This document shows positions 16,318 through 26,695 of a stretch of DNA of 49,569 nt, piece by piece. Both the position numbers and the translations under genes were made by a program. The DNA comes from an uncultured Ignavibacteria bacterium (GTDB taxonomy: Bacteria; Bacteroidota; Ignavibacteria; Kapaibacteriales; UBA2268), in the NCBI GenBank assembly GCA_903862655.1, contig CAIOZA010000022.1, positions 1 to 49,569 on the forward strand, given 5' to 3'. A model generated the notes under the pieces. It did no database searches. It was not told the origin of the DNA and saw only the letters and a program-made list of their open reading frames with translations. Position 1 is the first letter of the stretch, and each line of letters starts with the position of its first letter.

Positions 16318-19300
16318 ATGAAAAATACCGAAGAAAAAACAATCCTGCTGATTGAGGATAATCCAGGTGATAGTAGGTTAATTAAAGAGATGCTGAAAGA
16401 AATTACTTCCAGTAATTATCAGCTGGTTGTTGCTGAAACCCTGAAAGAAGGATGCGGGCAAATCAGGAAGCATAAATTTATGCTGATTCTCCTCGACCTC
16501 AATTTGCCCGACAGCACAGGAAAATCAACTTTCGATACCGTAATGAAATTTGCCGGGAATATTCCTGTTGTTTTAGTTAGTGGGTTGGAACATAAGGAAT
16601 TATCATTATTGCTTATTAAAGAAGGGGCTCAGGATTATATATTAAAACAGGATTGTAACAGCAGTCTTCTTGGTAAAACCATTCAATATGCGCTAATACG
16701 CAAGAATACGGAAGTTGAATTGCAAGAAAGCAAACAGAAATATCAAAACCTGTTCCACAAAGCAAACGAAGGGCTCATCCTTATGACAATGGATGGAAAA
16801 TTTGCCGAAGTAAATCAGTCATTTGCACAGATGCACGGTTATTCAGTTAAGGAGATCAATAACATGGACATTAAAGAGCTGGATGTGCTCAGGGAAGATA
16901 CATTTGATAGTCGTGCTGAAATTATGAATCGCATACTTGCCGGCGAAATAGTACGCTTTGAGGTAGAGCATTACCATAAGGATGGACACAGCTTTTTTTT
17001 GAGCACCTCAGCAAGTCTAATTACTATTGAAAACCAGCAGTATTTCCTTGCATTTCATCAGGATATTACAGAACGCAAGCAGGCAGAAGAGGCGTTAAGG
17101 ATTAAGAACCAGGTGTTTGAAGACTCGATAGCTGCTATGAGCATCTCAGACATTACGGGAACGATTACCCATGTCAATCAGGCTTTCTTGCGCTTGTGGG
17201 GATATAACAGTAAGGAGCAGGTAATCGGCAACAGTATCGGCTTATTCTTCAACGATCATGCCGATTCGGTTCTGGTGCTCGAAGCTCTAACCTCTAATGA
17301 TGAATGGGAAGGCGAATTTCTTGCAAAACGGGCTGATGGTACAACCTTTATCTCGCATGGAATTGCGACAAGTCTGCGCAACACCCGGGGCGAGCATATT
17401 GGATACCAGTCCACCAACCTGGACATAACCAAGGAGGCGGAGGCGGTGCAGGCGCTGAAAGAGAGCGAGCGCGACCTCGAGAAAAGGAACATTTTCATAA
17501 ACACAATCCTGGAGAACCTGACATTCGGTATCGCTGTCAACTTTATGGATTCAGGTTTGACCGAATACGTCAACCCCGCCTACAGCAGGGTATATGGATG
17601 GCCAGCGGAGGACATGAAGGACATAGAGAGTTTCTTCAAGCATATCTATCCCGACCCGGTTTACAGTGCGCAACAGATGAAGATGGTGATGGAGGATATA
17701 AATAGCGGGTATCCCGAACGCATGCACTGGGAGGGTTTCATGATAACGACCAAAACCGGCGAGAAACGTTTCTTAGAAGCCAGAAACATACCGCTGCCCG
17801 ACCAGAATCTCATGATATCCATTGCATGGGACATCACTGAACGCAAGCAGGCAGAAGAAGCAAAAAGGGCAAGCGAAGAGCTTTTCAAGCATGTTTTTGA
17901 AGATGCCAATGTGGGTAAATCGATCATTACGCCAGGCGGAGAGATTAAAGTAAACAAAGCTTTCTGCAATTTATTGGGCTACCAATACGAAGAACTTCAA
18001 AATAAAAACCAAAAAGACATAACGCATCCCGACGATATTGAACTTACGCAAAACGAAATGAACAAGCTCATCAATGACGAAGCTCAACAGGTGCGATTCA
18101 ACAAAAGATATCTTCATAAAAATGGCTCCATCATATGGGCAGATGTTAGTTCATCATCCATGCGAGACAAGACGGGCGAGCTTAAAAACTTAATAACAAC
18201 CATTATTGACATCACCGAACGAAAAAAGGCGGAAAAAGCGCTGCAAGCATCTAAGGATTTTCTGGATAAGATTATTAACTCCGTAGCTTCACCTATTTTC
18301 GTCAAAGACGATCTTCATAGATTTTGTTTGGTAAACGATGCGTTATATTCGCTTCTTAACCTTCCGGTTGAAAAACTTATTGGCACTACAGGATATGAAT
18401 ATTTCCCTGAAGAACAAATGAAGATATTCATTGCAAAAGATCAGAAAGTATTTTTATCGGGCATAGAAAATATTAATGAGGAACAACTTACCGATGGAAC
18501 CGGTAAAGTCAGGTATATTATTACCCGGAAAACCTTATATACCGATACGGCAGGCAAAAAATTTCTTGTTGGGGTTATAAGTGATATTACCGAACGCAAA
18601 CATGCGGAAGAAGCATTAAATGAACTTAATTTGAGTCTGGAACATATTATAGCCGAACGTACAGAACAATTAGAAATCACTAACAAAGAACTCGAATCAT
18701 TTGCCTATTCAGTTTCTCATGATCTAAGAGCACCATTAAGAGGTATTGACGGGTTTTCAAAAATTTTACTCGAGGACTATTCAGATGTCCTTGATCATGA
18801 AGGTCATAGGCTATTGAACGTTATTATCACAAATATTCAAAAGATGAGTCAGCTAATTGAAGATTTACTTAATTTTTCCAGAATTAGCCGTCAAGATATT
18901 AAACGATATAAAATTGATATGAAAAATCTTTTCAGCAGTTGTTATTTCGAACTTACTACCGATGAGCAAAGAGATAAAATTATATTTGATCTGGATGTTG
19001 TTCCTGAATCATTTGGAGATCCAGCTTTGATAAAGCAATTGATTACTAATCTACTTTCAAATGCCATAAAGTTTTCATCAAAAACAGCAAATCCGTCTAT
19101 TATCATAGGATATAATGTTGACAACAAGAAAGTTATCTTTTTTATCAGGGATAATGGAGTAGGTTTTGATATGAAATACTATGATAAGCTTTTTGGAGTA
19201 TTTCAAAGGCTTCATAGCAATGTTGAATATGAAGGTACAGGTGTTGGACTAGCAATCGCTCAAAGAATTATCAACAGGCATGGAGGTAATATTTGGGCTG

Positions 19301-19344
19301 AATCTGTTTTAAATGAAGGTGCAACATTTTATTTTTCTTTATAA
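16318..19344 (+). CDS. REC-(PAS)5-histidine kinase
   Basis: A 1008-residue soluble protein. The N-terminal receiver has E13-D14 and phospho-acceptor D60 (LLDLNLPDSTG). Five PAS domains follow at about 141-252, 263-374, 388-514, 521-637 and 643-764, most ending in DITERK. HisKA has H801 in SHDLRAPLRG, then the ATPase domain with FQRLHSNVEYEGTGVGL, again of the phytochrome type. A receiver at the N-terminus means the kinase is itself a phosphorelay target. By eye, base composition is uneven: the third PAS (about 17390-17850) is GC-rich and the kinase part (from about 18640) is AT-rich, as if modules of different origin were joined. It directly follows the PAS kinase with a 2-base gap. Confidence 0.9.
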   Translation: MKNTEEKTILLIEDNPGDSRLIKEMLKEITSSNYQLVVAETLKEGCGQIRKHKFMLILLDLNLPDSTGKSTFDTVMKFAGNIPVVLVSGLEHKELSLLLIKEGAQDYILKQDCNSSLLGKTIQYALIRKNTEVELQESKQKYQNLFHKANEGLILMTMDGKFAEVNQSFAQMHGYSVKEINNMDIKELDVLREDTFDSRAEIMNRILAGEIVRFEVEHYHKDGHSFFLSTSASLITIENQQYFLAFHQDITERKQAEEALRIKNQVFEDSIAAMSISDITGTITHVNQAFLRLWGYNSKEQVIGNSIGLFFNDHADSVLVLEALTSNDEWEGEFLAKRADGTTFISHGIATSLRNTRGEHIGYQSTNLDITKEAEAVQALKESERDLEKRNIFINTILENLTFGIAVNFMDSGLTEYVNPAYSRVYGWPAEDMKDIESFFKHIYPDPVYSAQQMKMVMEDINSGYPERMHWEGFMITTKTGEKRFLEARNIPLPDQNLMISIAWDITERKQAEEAKRASEELFKHVFEDANVGKSIITPGGEIKVNKAFCNLLGYQYEELQNKNQKDITHPDDIELTQNEMNKLINDEAQQVRFNKRYLHKNGSIIWADVSSSSMRDKTGELKNLITTIIDITERKKAEKALQASKDFLDKIINSVASPIFVKDDLHRFCLVNDALYSLLNLPVEKLIGTTGYEYFPEEQMKIFIAKDQKVFLSGIENINEEQLTDGTGKVRYIITRKTLYTDTAGKKFLVGVISDITERKHAEEALNELNLSLEHIIAERTEQLEITNKELESFAYSVSHDLRAPLRGIDGFSKILLEDYSDVLDHEGHRLLNVIITNIQKMSQLIEDLLNFSRISRQDIKRYKIDMKNLFSSCYFELTTDEQRDKIIFDLDVVPESFGDPALIKQLITNLLSNAIKFSSKTANPSIIIGYNVDNKKVIFFIRDNGVGFDMKYYDKLFGVFQRLHSNVEYEGTGVGLAIAQRIINRHGGNIWAESVLNEGATFYFSL

Positions 19345-19377
19345 ATCTTTTCTTATAATTTAAACTCAGGTGTAGAA

Positions 19378-19815
19378 ATGAACGGTAATACATTAGATAT
19401 TCTTCTTGTAGAAGATAACCCAAATGATGCTGAATTAGCATTGAGAGCTTTGAAAAAAAGCGGGGTTGCAAACAACATATACGTTGCTATCGATGGCGAA
19501 CAGGCTTTGGATTTTTTGTATTGCAGGAACCAATATTCTAATAATGATCCTAATAATCCCCCAAAACTAATACTATTGGATTTGAAACTACCCAAAATTG
19601 ACGGGCTGGAAGTTTTAAAAACAATTAAGGAAGACCCTAATAAAAAGACAATACCGGTCATTATTTTGACGTCCTCCATTCTAGAAAAGGATATGGTGGC
19701 AAGTTATCAATATGGAGTTAATAGTTACATTCAAAAGCCGGTTGATTTCAATCAATTTGTTGAAGCCGTAAATCAAATTGGATTATATTGGTTATTATTG
19801 AATAAATTACCCTAA
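19378..19815 (+). CDS. Rcp1-like single-domain response regulator, second copy
   Basis: A 145-residue stand-alone receiver: E12-D13 in LLVEDNPND, phospho-acceptor D68 in LILLDLKLPKIDG, and the KP pair in YIQKPVDF. The tail GLYWLLLNKLP is the Rcp1 signature. It follows the REC-PAS-kinase by 33 bases, repeating the kinase-then-Rcp1 order seen at 8608-10134, so it is the likely acceptor of that kinase. There is no output domain. It is only moderately similar to the first copy at 9688-10134. Confidence 0.9.
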   Translation: MNGNTLDILLVEDNPNDAELALRALKKSGVANNIYVAIDGEQALDFLYCRNQYSNNDPNNPPKLILLDLKLPKIDGLEVLKTIKEDPNKKTIPVIILTSSILEKDMVASYQYGVNSYIQKPVDFNQFVEAVNQIGLYWLLLNKLP

Positions 19816-19882
19816 AGAACATTCTATGAATTGCCGATTATATTTCTATTATTAGTTCCTAAATTAAATACTGGTGAATATT

Positions 19883-22800
19883 ATGAGTGATTCACTGAAA
19901 ATATTATTCCTCGAAGACCTTTTAACTGATCTGGAGCTTGCTGTAAGGGAATTGCAAAAAGCCGGGCTAACCTTTGATTATATATGTGTTGACACAAAAT
20001 ACTCTTTCATCGAATCATTAAACGAATTCTCACCAGACATAATCATTTCCGACTACTCCATGCCGATTTTTAATGGGTTGGAAGCATTGAAATGTGCAAT
20101 TGAGTTCAATAAAACTTTGCCGTTTATACTTCTAACCGGGTCAATCAATGAATCTGTAGCGGTCGAATGTATGAAAGCCGGTGCATGGGATTATGTTTTA
20201 AAGGATAGTTTATTAAGACTGCCTTTTGCTGTTAAAGAAGCATTAGTGAAAAAAAGAATACTCATTGCACGTGATGAAGCCGAGAAATCATTGACATTGA
20301 GTCACGATAGATTGAATAAAGCTATGGATGTTGGCAATCTGGCATGGTGGGAGATGACATTGCCTTCAGGAGCTGTCACATTTAGTCATCGTAAAACTGA
20401 TATGCTTGGTTATCCTAAGGAAAATTTTAATCATTATGAAGATTTCACTAAGCTTGTCCATCCCGATGATCTTGATCTAATAATGAAAGGTATGATGGAT
20501 CATTTATCCGGTGAGAAACCCAGCTATGATGTTGATTATAGAATAATGAGAGCCGATGGTGAATATATTTGGTTTCATGATGTTGGGGCTATTACCAAAA
20601 GAGATGATGATGGAAAGCCTATTCAAATCACAGGCATTGTGTTGGATATCAATGAAAGAAAAATTGCTGATGAAAGACAAAAGTTATTTGCTAAAGTATT
20701 AGAAATCCTGAATAGTGACAATGAATGGATGTTGCTTATCCGTGATATATTATCAGAAATTAAGAAATTCTCAGCTATTGAAGCCATAGGTGTAAGACTT
20801 AAAGATGGCGATGATTACCCATATTTTTTGCAGATGGGTTTCCCTGAAGAGTTCATTGAAAGTGAAAATTTAATTTGCGCTAAGAACGAAGACGGTTCAT
20901 GCCAATTTAATGATCAGGGCAGTCCGATAAATGAATGTACCTGTGGCCTTATATTAAGCAATAAGATTCATAGTAAGGAAACATATTTCACCAATGATGG
21001 CAGTTTCTGGACGAATGATTCAATCAATTTTCTCGAGACGGTCACAAATGATAACAGAGTGAATCCCCGAAATACCTGCATGATTTATAAGTACTGTTCG
21101 ATTGCTTTAATCCCTTTAATGTCTGGAGATGAGATTATTGGACTGCTTCAGCTGAATGACAATAAAAAAAATAGATTTACAATTGAATTAGTTCAATTTT
21201 ATGAACAAATAGGGAAAGCCATTGGCATAGCATTAAAGAGGATGTTTACCGAAAAAACAATACTCGATAATGAAAAGGAACTACTTTCAATTCTTGAAAA
21301 TTCTCTCGATGCAAATTATAAATATAACTATTATTCTGATAAATTGGAATACATAAGTCCAATAATTGAAAAACTGACAGGTTATTCTGTTGAAGAAGTT
21401 CTTGCTTTTACTTTCAAAGAATATTTAACCTTAATACATCCAGACGATAGGGAAAGTTATTCAAAAGAGTTTAAAGATTCTCTGCTTTCGGGAAAAATTA
21501 ATATTGAATATAGAAATCGAAAGAAGAATGGAGAATACGTATGGGTTGTTAATTCTGCAGCAATAATTTTAAATGAAAACAATGAACCACAATATAGAAT
21601 CGGGAATTTAAGGGATATTACTTCAAGAAAAGAAGCTGAAGAAGCACTTAAGAAAAGTGAAGAAAGATTCCGTTCGTATATTGAAGATTCTCCGATTGGT
21701 ATTTTTATTGTCGATGAAAACGGCAAATATCTAGATTGCAACAGCTCTGCCCAGGAACTGGTCGGTTATACTCGTAATGAACTATTAACAATGAGAATTC
21801 CTGATATCTTACCTACTGAAGAAATTGAAGAAGCATTGCAAAATTTTAATATTTTATTAAAAGAAGGTGCTTCAGATTTAGAAATTAACCTTTTGCGAAA
21901 AGATACCAGTAAAGTTCCAGTTATATTAAATTCGAGACGATTACCAAACTATAACTTATTTATAGCATATTGTACTGATATTACCGAGCGAAAAATTGCT
22001 GAATGGGAATTAATAAAGGCTAAAGAAAAAGCCGAAGAAATGAACAGACTCAAATCAAGCTTCCTTGCTAATATGAGCCATGAGATTCGAACTCCTATGA
22101 ATGGTATCATCGGTTTTGCAAATATATTGCAAACTGAGGATGATATTGAAGAACTTCATATGATAGGTGAGGTGATTCTTAAGTCTGGAAAAAGATTAAT
22201 GCAAACACTGAATTCCATACTGAACCTTTCAAGAATTGAAGCCGGCGAAATGAAGCTTGAGTTCAATTCTGTTAATATAATTGAATTGATAGTTGAAGCG
22301 ATTAGTTGCTATAAATTTGAAGCTGAAAGAAAATCTCTCTATATTAATCTTAATATTGATTTTGAAACATTAGTGATTAAATCCGAACAAAGGATTTTGA
22401 GAGATATAGTTAATAACCTTTTAGACAATGCTACTAAATTTACAAATTCTGGGGGGATAACCGTTTCGGTTGAGCTTGCAATTGAAGACAATCAACAGCT
22501 TCTGATCATCAGGGTTAAGGACACTGGATTAGGGATTCTGGAAAGTGATTTTGAGACCATTTTCAGTGAATTCAGACAGGTTAGTGAAGGTATAAGCAGA
22601 AGTTTTGAAGGTAGTGGACTTGGCTTGACATTATGCAGAAAATACCTTAAAACATTAAATGGCATTATAGGTGTAGAAAGTAAAATAAATGAAGGCACTA
22701 CATTTATAGTTAAGGTTCCTGTAATTATTTTGAATGAAAAGCTTTCAAGTTATCAACCCGAAAATGAAATACACTCTCCAAATTTATCAATATCTCTTTC

Positions 22801-23185
22801 GGGCACCAATGAAGACCTGCCTCGTATTTTGTACGTTGAAGATGATGATGTAGCTGTTATGATAGTAAAAAGATATCTGATCGGGTTATTTGAGATTACC
22901 AATGTGAATAACGCTAAAGATGCTGTAAAAAGTGCGAGTAATGATGCTTTTGATATAATAATGATGGATATTAATCTTGGAAAGGGTGAAAGCGGCGTTT
23001 GGGCGACTAAGGAAATAAGAAAAATTGAAAATTGTAAGGATATCACAATTATTGCCTTGACGGCATTTGCCATGAGTGGTGATAAAAAAGAGTTTTTGGA
23101 CGCTGGTTGTACTGATTATCTTTCTAAACCTTTCGAGCAAACAGAGCTTATATCAATGTTGACAAGATATATTAAACAAAAATAA
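19883..23185 (+). CDS. Hybrid histidine kinase: REC-PAS-GAF(Cys-rich)-PAS-PAS-HisKA-ATPase-REC
   Basis: An 1100-residue soluble protein. The first receiver has D57 (IISDYSMPIFNG); PAS at about 140-255; a GAF domain at about 266-452 with six cysteines, C332, C340, C352, C354, C399 and C405; two more PAS domains (about 466-590 and 592-710); HisKA with H733 in MSHEIRTPMNG; the ATPase domain (LLDNATKF, GSGLGLT); and a C-terminal receiver with D1029 (IIMMDINLGKG). The MSHEIRTPMNG box is the classical hybrid type, unlike the phytochrome-type kinases upstream. The GAF cysteines may bind a metal or cofactor, a suggestion from spacing only. Start: ATG 19883; GTG 19874 is in frame. Confidence 0.9.
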   Translation: MSDSLKILFLEDLLTDLELAVRELQKAGLTFDYICVDTKYSFIESLNEFSPDIIISDYSMPIFNGLEALKCAIEFNKTLPFILLTGSINESVAVECMKAGAWDYVLKDSLLRLPFAVKEALVKKRILIARDEAEKSLTLSHDRLNKAMDVGNLAWWEMTLPSGAVTFSHRKTDMLGYPKENFNHYEDFTKLVHPDDLDLIMKGMMDHLSGEKPSYDVDYRIMRADGEYIWFHDVGAITKRDDDGKPIQITGIVLDINERKIADERQKLFAKVLEILNSDNEWMLLIRDILSEIKKFSAIEAIGVRLKDGDDYPYFLQMGFPEEFIESENLICAKNEDGSCQFNDQGSPINECTCGLILSNKIHSKETYFTNDGSFWTNDSINFLETVTNDNRVNPRNTCMIYKYCSIALIPLMSGDEIIGLLQLNDNKKNRFTIELVQFYEQIGKAIGIALKRMFTEKTILDNEKELLSILENSLDANYKYNYYSDKLEYISPIIEKLTGYSVEEVLAFTFKEYLTLIHPDDRESYSKEFKDSLLSGKINIEYRNRKKNGEYVWVVNSAAIILNENNEPQYRIGNLRDITSRKEAEEALKKSEERFRSYIEDSPIGIFIVDENGKYLDCNSSAQELVGYTRNELLTMRIPDILPTEEIEEALQNFNILLKEGASDLEINLLRKDTSKVPVILNSRRLPNYNLFIAYCTDITERKIAEWELIKAKEKAEEMNRLKSSFLANMSHEIRTPMNGIIGFANILQTEDDIEELHMIGEVILKSGKRLMQTLNSILNLSRIEAGEMKLEFNSVNIIELIVEAISCYKFEAERKSLYINLNIDFETLVIKSEQRILRDIVNNLLDNATKFTNSGGITVSVELAIEDNQQLLIIRVKDTGLGILESDFETIFSEFRQVSEGISRSFEGSGLGLTLCRKYLKTLNGIIGVESKINEGTTFIVKVPVIILNEKLSSYQPENEIHSPNLSISLSGTNEDLPRILYVEDDDVAVMIVKRYLIGLFEITNVNNAKDAVKSASNDAFDIIMMDINLGKGESGVWATKEIRKIENCKDITIIALTAFAMSGDKKEFLDAGCTDYLSKPFEQTELISMLTRYIKQK

Positions 23186-23255
23186 TAAAGTACCGATAAT
23201 TATCATATAATGTTGTTAAATTGATTCTGGCAACAAATGTCAGGAGATGCAGATA

Positions 23256-25382
23256 ATGGATAAAATTCTAATTTGTGATGATAATAAGGTAAATTTATTG
23301 CTTTTATCTACCCTCCTAAAACAACCTGGAAGAGAAATCATTCAGGTTGAATCAGGACAAGAAGCTTTGAATAAAATCAGCTCAATAGCTGATATTAGCC
23401 TGATTATTATGGATATTCAGATGCCAGGTATAGATGGCTATGAAACAGTAAAGAGAATAAAGGAAAATAAGGAACATGAGGATGTTCCTGTTATATTTGT
23501 GACAGGGTTTAATAAGTCCGAGAGTAATGTAAATTTTGGTTATGAGATTGGAGCTTATGACTATTTATTTAAGCCCATCGAACCACATGAGATAAAGAAT
23601 AAGGTTAATATTTTTCTATCATTATTCAAACAGAAAAAACAACTGCAGCAGGAGACAACCGAAGCCACATTGCTAAGTCTATGCAGTCAGGCAATAATTA
23701 TGGCTACTGCCGAAAATGAACTGTTGAATTATATCTCCGATAATATTGTTAAGGTTACAGGCTATTCTCTAAGTTGGGTAGGTCGATGTGTTTACGATTC
23801 CACTTCTAATTTGATAGATATCGATCCTATCGTATTATCAGTAAATTCAGCAGAAAAATTTGAGCTAAATCCTGCCAAAATAAATGAAAATTTCAAACCG
23901 GACATATTGAATTCGATTTCAATAAATTCAGATCCAACAAAATTTACAATGAAAGTTCTAAATACTTCAGATATAGGCCTCAAATGCTGTATATCTGTTC
24001 CTCTTATAATAAATCATAATATTTGGGGATATTTAAATTTGTATAAGACACAATCCGATAATTTTAAAGATTGGGAGCAAGCACTTATATCAAATGTTAC
24101 CAATATTATTGTTCTTGGCTTGATTTCAATCCGTTCCCAAAAAGATAAATTGAAAGCTGAAGAAGCCTTAGTGATAGAGAAAGAAGAGCTCAGCATAGCA
24201 TTAAAAAATATTGCCGATGGTGTTATATCGATATCAAAAGAGGGTAGAATTATTTATGCAAATAAAGCAGCAGAAGAAATTTTTGAATTAACTATCGGGC
24301 AAATGACAGGTAAATATATTTTTGATACTCTAAAAATTCTTGAACACGATAATAACATTACACTCTTTAATCCTATTGATTGGTTAGAATATTCCGCAAT
24401 AGCAACAAGCAATAAGCGACAGCTAACAGTAATTACACTAAATGACATTAAAAAGATCATTACAGCTGATGCCACAATGGTTCTTGATTCAACAGGTACT
24501 TTTAAAGGTTCAATAATTACTTTGAACGATGTTTCAGAAAAAATCCGAACTGAAAACCAAAAGGCTTTATCACAGAAAATGGAATCTGTAGGCCAGCTAG
24601 CCGCTGGAATCGCACACGAAATCAACACTCCAATGCAATTTTTGGGTGATAATACCTACTTCATTCAGGATTCTTTCAAGTCATTTATAGAATATATAGA
24701 TTTAGTAAGCCAGACTTTAAATATTTCGAATGTCAATGACATAGGTTTCGATAACATTAGAAAAAGAATTAAATCTAAAGAAGATGAAATAGACATCTCA
24801 TATTTAAGAGATGAAATTCCAATTGCAATTGATAGGATACAAATTGGTATAGCAAGGGTAAGCAAAATTGTGTTAGCTATGAAAAATTTCTCTCACTCTT
24901 CTCAGAAACAAAAATCGCAGTCAAATATCAATCAGGGTGTTGATGTTACAACAACTATATCAAAAAATGAATGGAAGTATGTTGCCGAGTTAGAAACAAT
25001 TCTCGATCCAAATCTACCTTTAGTGGAATGCTGTATTGATGAAATCAATCAGGTGCTACTTAATATGGTTGTTAACGCTGCACATGCAATTGCTGATAAC
25101 ATTCCTAAAGGATCTTCAGATTTAGGGAAAATTACTATTGAAACAAAACAAAATGGCAATTTCGTTGAAATTAAAATTTCAGACACTGGTTGTGGCATAC
25201 CTACAGACAAAATACCAAGAATATGGGAACCTTTTTATACGACAAAAGAGGTGGGCAAAGGAACAGGCCAAGGGCTGGCAATTGCTCACGATATAGTTGT
25301 GAATAAGCACAATGGTGAAATTCTTGTTGATTCAGAATTAGGTAAAGGTACATCATTTACGATTAGATTACCAATAAGGTAA
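23256..25382 (+). CDS. REC-GAF-PAS-histidine kinase (NtrB-like transmitter)
   Basis: A 708-residue soluble protein. The N-terminal receiver has D53 in IIMDIQMPGIDG; a GAF-like region spans about 140-295; a PAS domain spans about 310-430 (ALKNIADGVISISKEGRIIYANKAA). The transmitter has H454 in GIAHEINTPMQFLGDN, a GIAHEINTP box of the type found in kinases with a long helical insert between HisKA and the ATPase domain, here present. The ATPase domain has VVNAAHAIAD, DTGCGIP and GTGQGLA. Start: ATG 23256, because AGGAG at 23242-23246 sits 9 bases before it; the in-frame ATG 23247 touches that site. Seventy bases separate it from the hybrid kinase upstream. Confidence 0.9.
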   Translation: MDKILICDDNKVNLLLLSTLLKQPGREIIQVESGQEALNKISSIADISLIIMDIQMPGIDGYETVKRIKENKEHEDVPVIFVTGFNKSESNVNFGYEIGAYDYLFKPIEPHEIKNKVNIFLSLFKQKKQLQQETTEATLLSLCSQAIIMATAENELLNYISDNIVKVTGYSLSWVGRCVYDSTSNLIDIDPIVLSVNSAEKFELNPAKINENFKPDILNSISINSDPTKFTMKVLNTSDIGLKCCISVPLIINHNIWGYLNLYKTQSDNFKDWEQALISNVTNIIVLGLISIRSQKDKLKAEEALVIEKEELSIALKNIADGVISISKEGRIIYANKAAEEIFELTIGQMTGKYIFDTLKILEHDNNITLFNPIDWLEYSAIATSNKRQLTVITLNDIKKIITADATMVLDSTGTFKGSIITLNDVSEKIRTENQKALSQKMESVGQLAAGIAHEINTPMQFLGDNTYFIQDSFKSFIEYIDLVSQTLNISNVNDIGFDNIRKRIKSKEDEIDISYLRDEIPIAIDRIQIGIARVSKIVLAMKNFSHSSQKQKSQSNINQGVDVTTTISKNEWKYVAELETILDPNLPLVECCIDEINQVLLNMVVNAAHAIADNIPKGSSDLGKITIETKQNGNFVEIKISDTGCGIPTDKIPRIWEPFYTTKEVGKGTGQGLAIAHDIVVNKHNGEILVDSELGKGTSFTIRLPIR

Positions 25383-25426
25383 ATCCAAAAGCATTTGACA
25401 TTTATTTAATAAACTTTTTTTCTTTT

Positions 25427-26695
25427 ATGATAACAAATATTCTATTTGTAGATGATGACGAAGATATAATTTCCGGGTATCGCAGAATGCTGCACTCTAT
25501 GCGCAATCAGTGGGGACTGTATTTTGCTTCGAGTGGTCTGGAAGCACTGGAAGTTCTGGGAAATAATCCAATGGATGTTATTATATCAGACATGAGAATG
25601 CCGGGAATGGATGGAGCAGATCTGCTCGCTCAGGTTAAAAAGGAATTTCCTCAAATCTTAAGAATTGTTCTGTCCGGCCATCAGGATGAGATGCGGGCTA
25701 TCAGAGCTACCGGTGTTGCTCATCAATTTAATGCAAAACCCACAACAACAGAAATCATAAAAAATACAATCGAGAGAGCATTTTTTCTGAGAAATTATGT
25801 GCAAAATGAGAAAATTCTCAAATTGATAACAGGGATTGGCGAATTGCCCGGATTACCTGAAATCTATATAAAGGTTGAAGAAGAATTAAGGAAAGACGAT
25901 GTTTCATTGAGTCAGGTAGCAAGATTGATATCAAATGACATATCAATAACTGTTAAGATAATGCAAATCGTAAACTCAAGTTTTTTTGGATTGAGAATGA
26001 GGATTACTGACCTTCTTCAAGCAGTAACTTTTTTGGGTATCAATACAATCAAAGCTGTAATTCTGCATGCAAGTTTATTTTCATCAAAAAGATTTTCCGC
26101 TGCTTCAAGACGATATTGTGAGATAATAGCCAATCATAGTATGATAGTCGGAAATATAGCTAAAAGCATAGCTATCCAGGCTACTCCACAGCAGGAAGTC
26201 CACGAAGACGCTTTCATGGCAGGAATTCTGCACGATATAGGCAAAATTATTTTGCTTTCTCTGCCAGATTATGAAGAAAAAGTAAACTCTGAATCAAATC
26301 TTAAGAATCTTTCGATGAGCTCAGTTGAATGGGATATGTATGGGTTTACTCATGGGGAAGCAGGAGCATATCTTATCGGTATTTGGGGATTACCCGGTCC
26401 GATTGTTGAAGCTACAGCCTTCCATCATATACCGACAAAATTGGAAGATAATCAGTTCACCCCATTAACCGCTGTACATGTGGCAAATGGTTTTGTTAAT
26501 ACACCTATAAAGAATTTCGATAAAATTAAAAATATTCGTGAATCGGGCATAGTATTGGATTTCAGCGATTATATTGATATATTTCCCAGCATAGATTTTA
26601 ATTATCTTAAAATCACAAATTCATTCAGCAAATTCAACGATTGGCTTGAAATATACTTCAAATTTCTGAAACAGATCGAGGATTCAAATGAATAA
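25427..26695 (+). CDS. REC-HDOD response regulator
   Basis: A 422-residue protein. The receiver has D55 in IISDMRMPGMDG. An HDOD domain follows at about 140-340 (GELPGLPEIYIKVEEEL, ARLISNDISITVKIMQIVNS). HDOD is an HD-related helical domain that usually lacks catalytic residues and works in protein signalling; here LHDIGK with H269-D270 is kept, so at least part of the metal site remains. It is the first of three genes whose proteins open with closely similar receivers (25427, 26688, 27793), which suggests serial duplication. The stop overlaps the next gene by 8 bases. Confidence 0.88.
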   Translation: MITNILFVDDDEDIISGYRRMLHSMRNQWGLYFASSGLEALEVLGNNPMDVIISDMRMPGMDGADLLAQVKKEFPQILRIVLSGHQDEMRAIRATGVAHQFNAKPTTTEIIKNTIERAFFLRNYVQNEKILKLITGIGELPGLPEIYIKVEEELRKDDVSLSQVARLISNDISITVKIMQIVNSSFFGLRMRITDLLQAVTFLGINTIKAVILHASLFSSKRFSAASRRYCEIIANHSMIVGNIAKSIAIQATPQQEVHEDAFMAGILHDIGKIILLSLPDYEEKVNSESNLKNLSMSSVEWDMYGFTHGEAGAYLIGIWGLPGPIVEATAFHHIPTKLEDNQFTPLTAVHVANGFVNTPIKNFDKIKNIRESGIVLDFSDYIDIFPSIDFNYLKITNSFSKFNDWLEIYFKFLKQIEDSNE

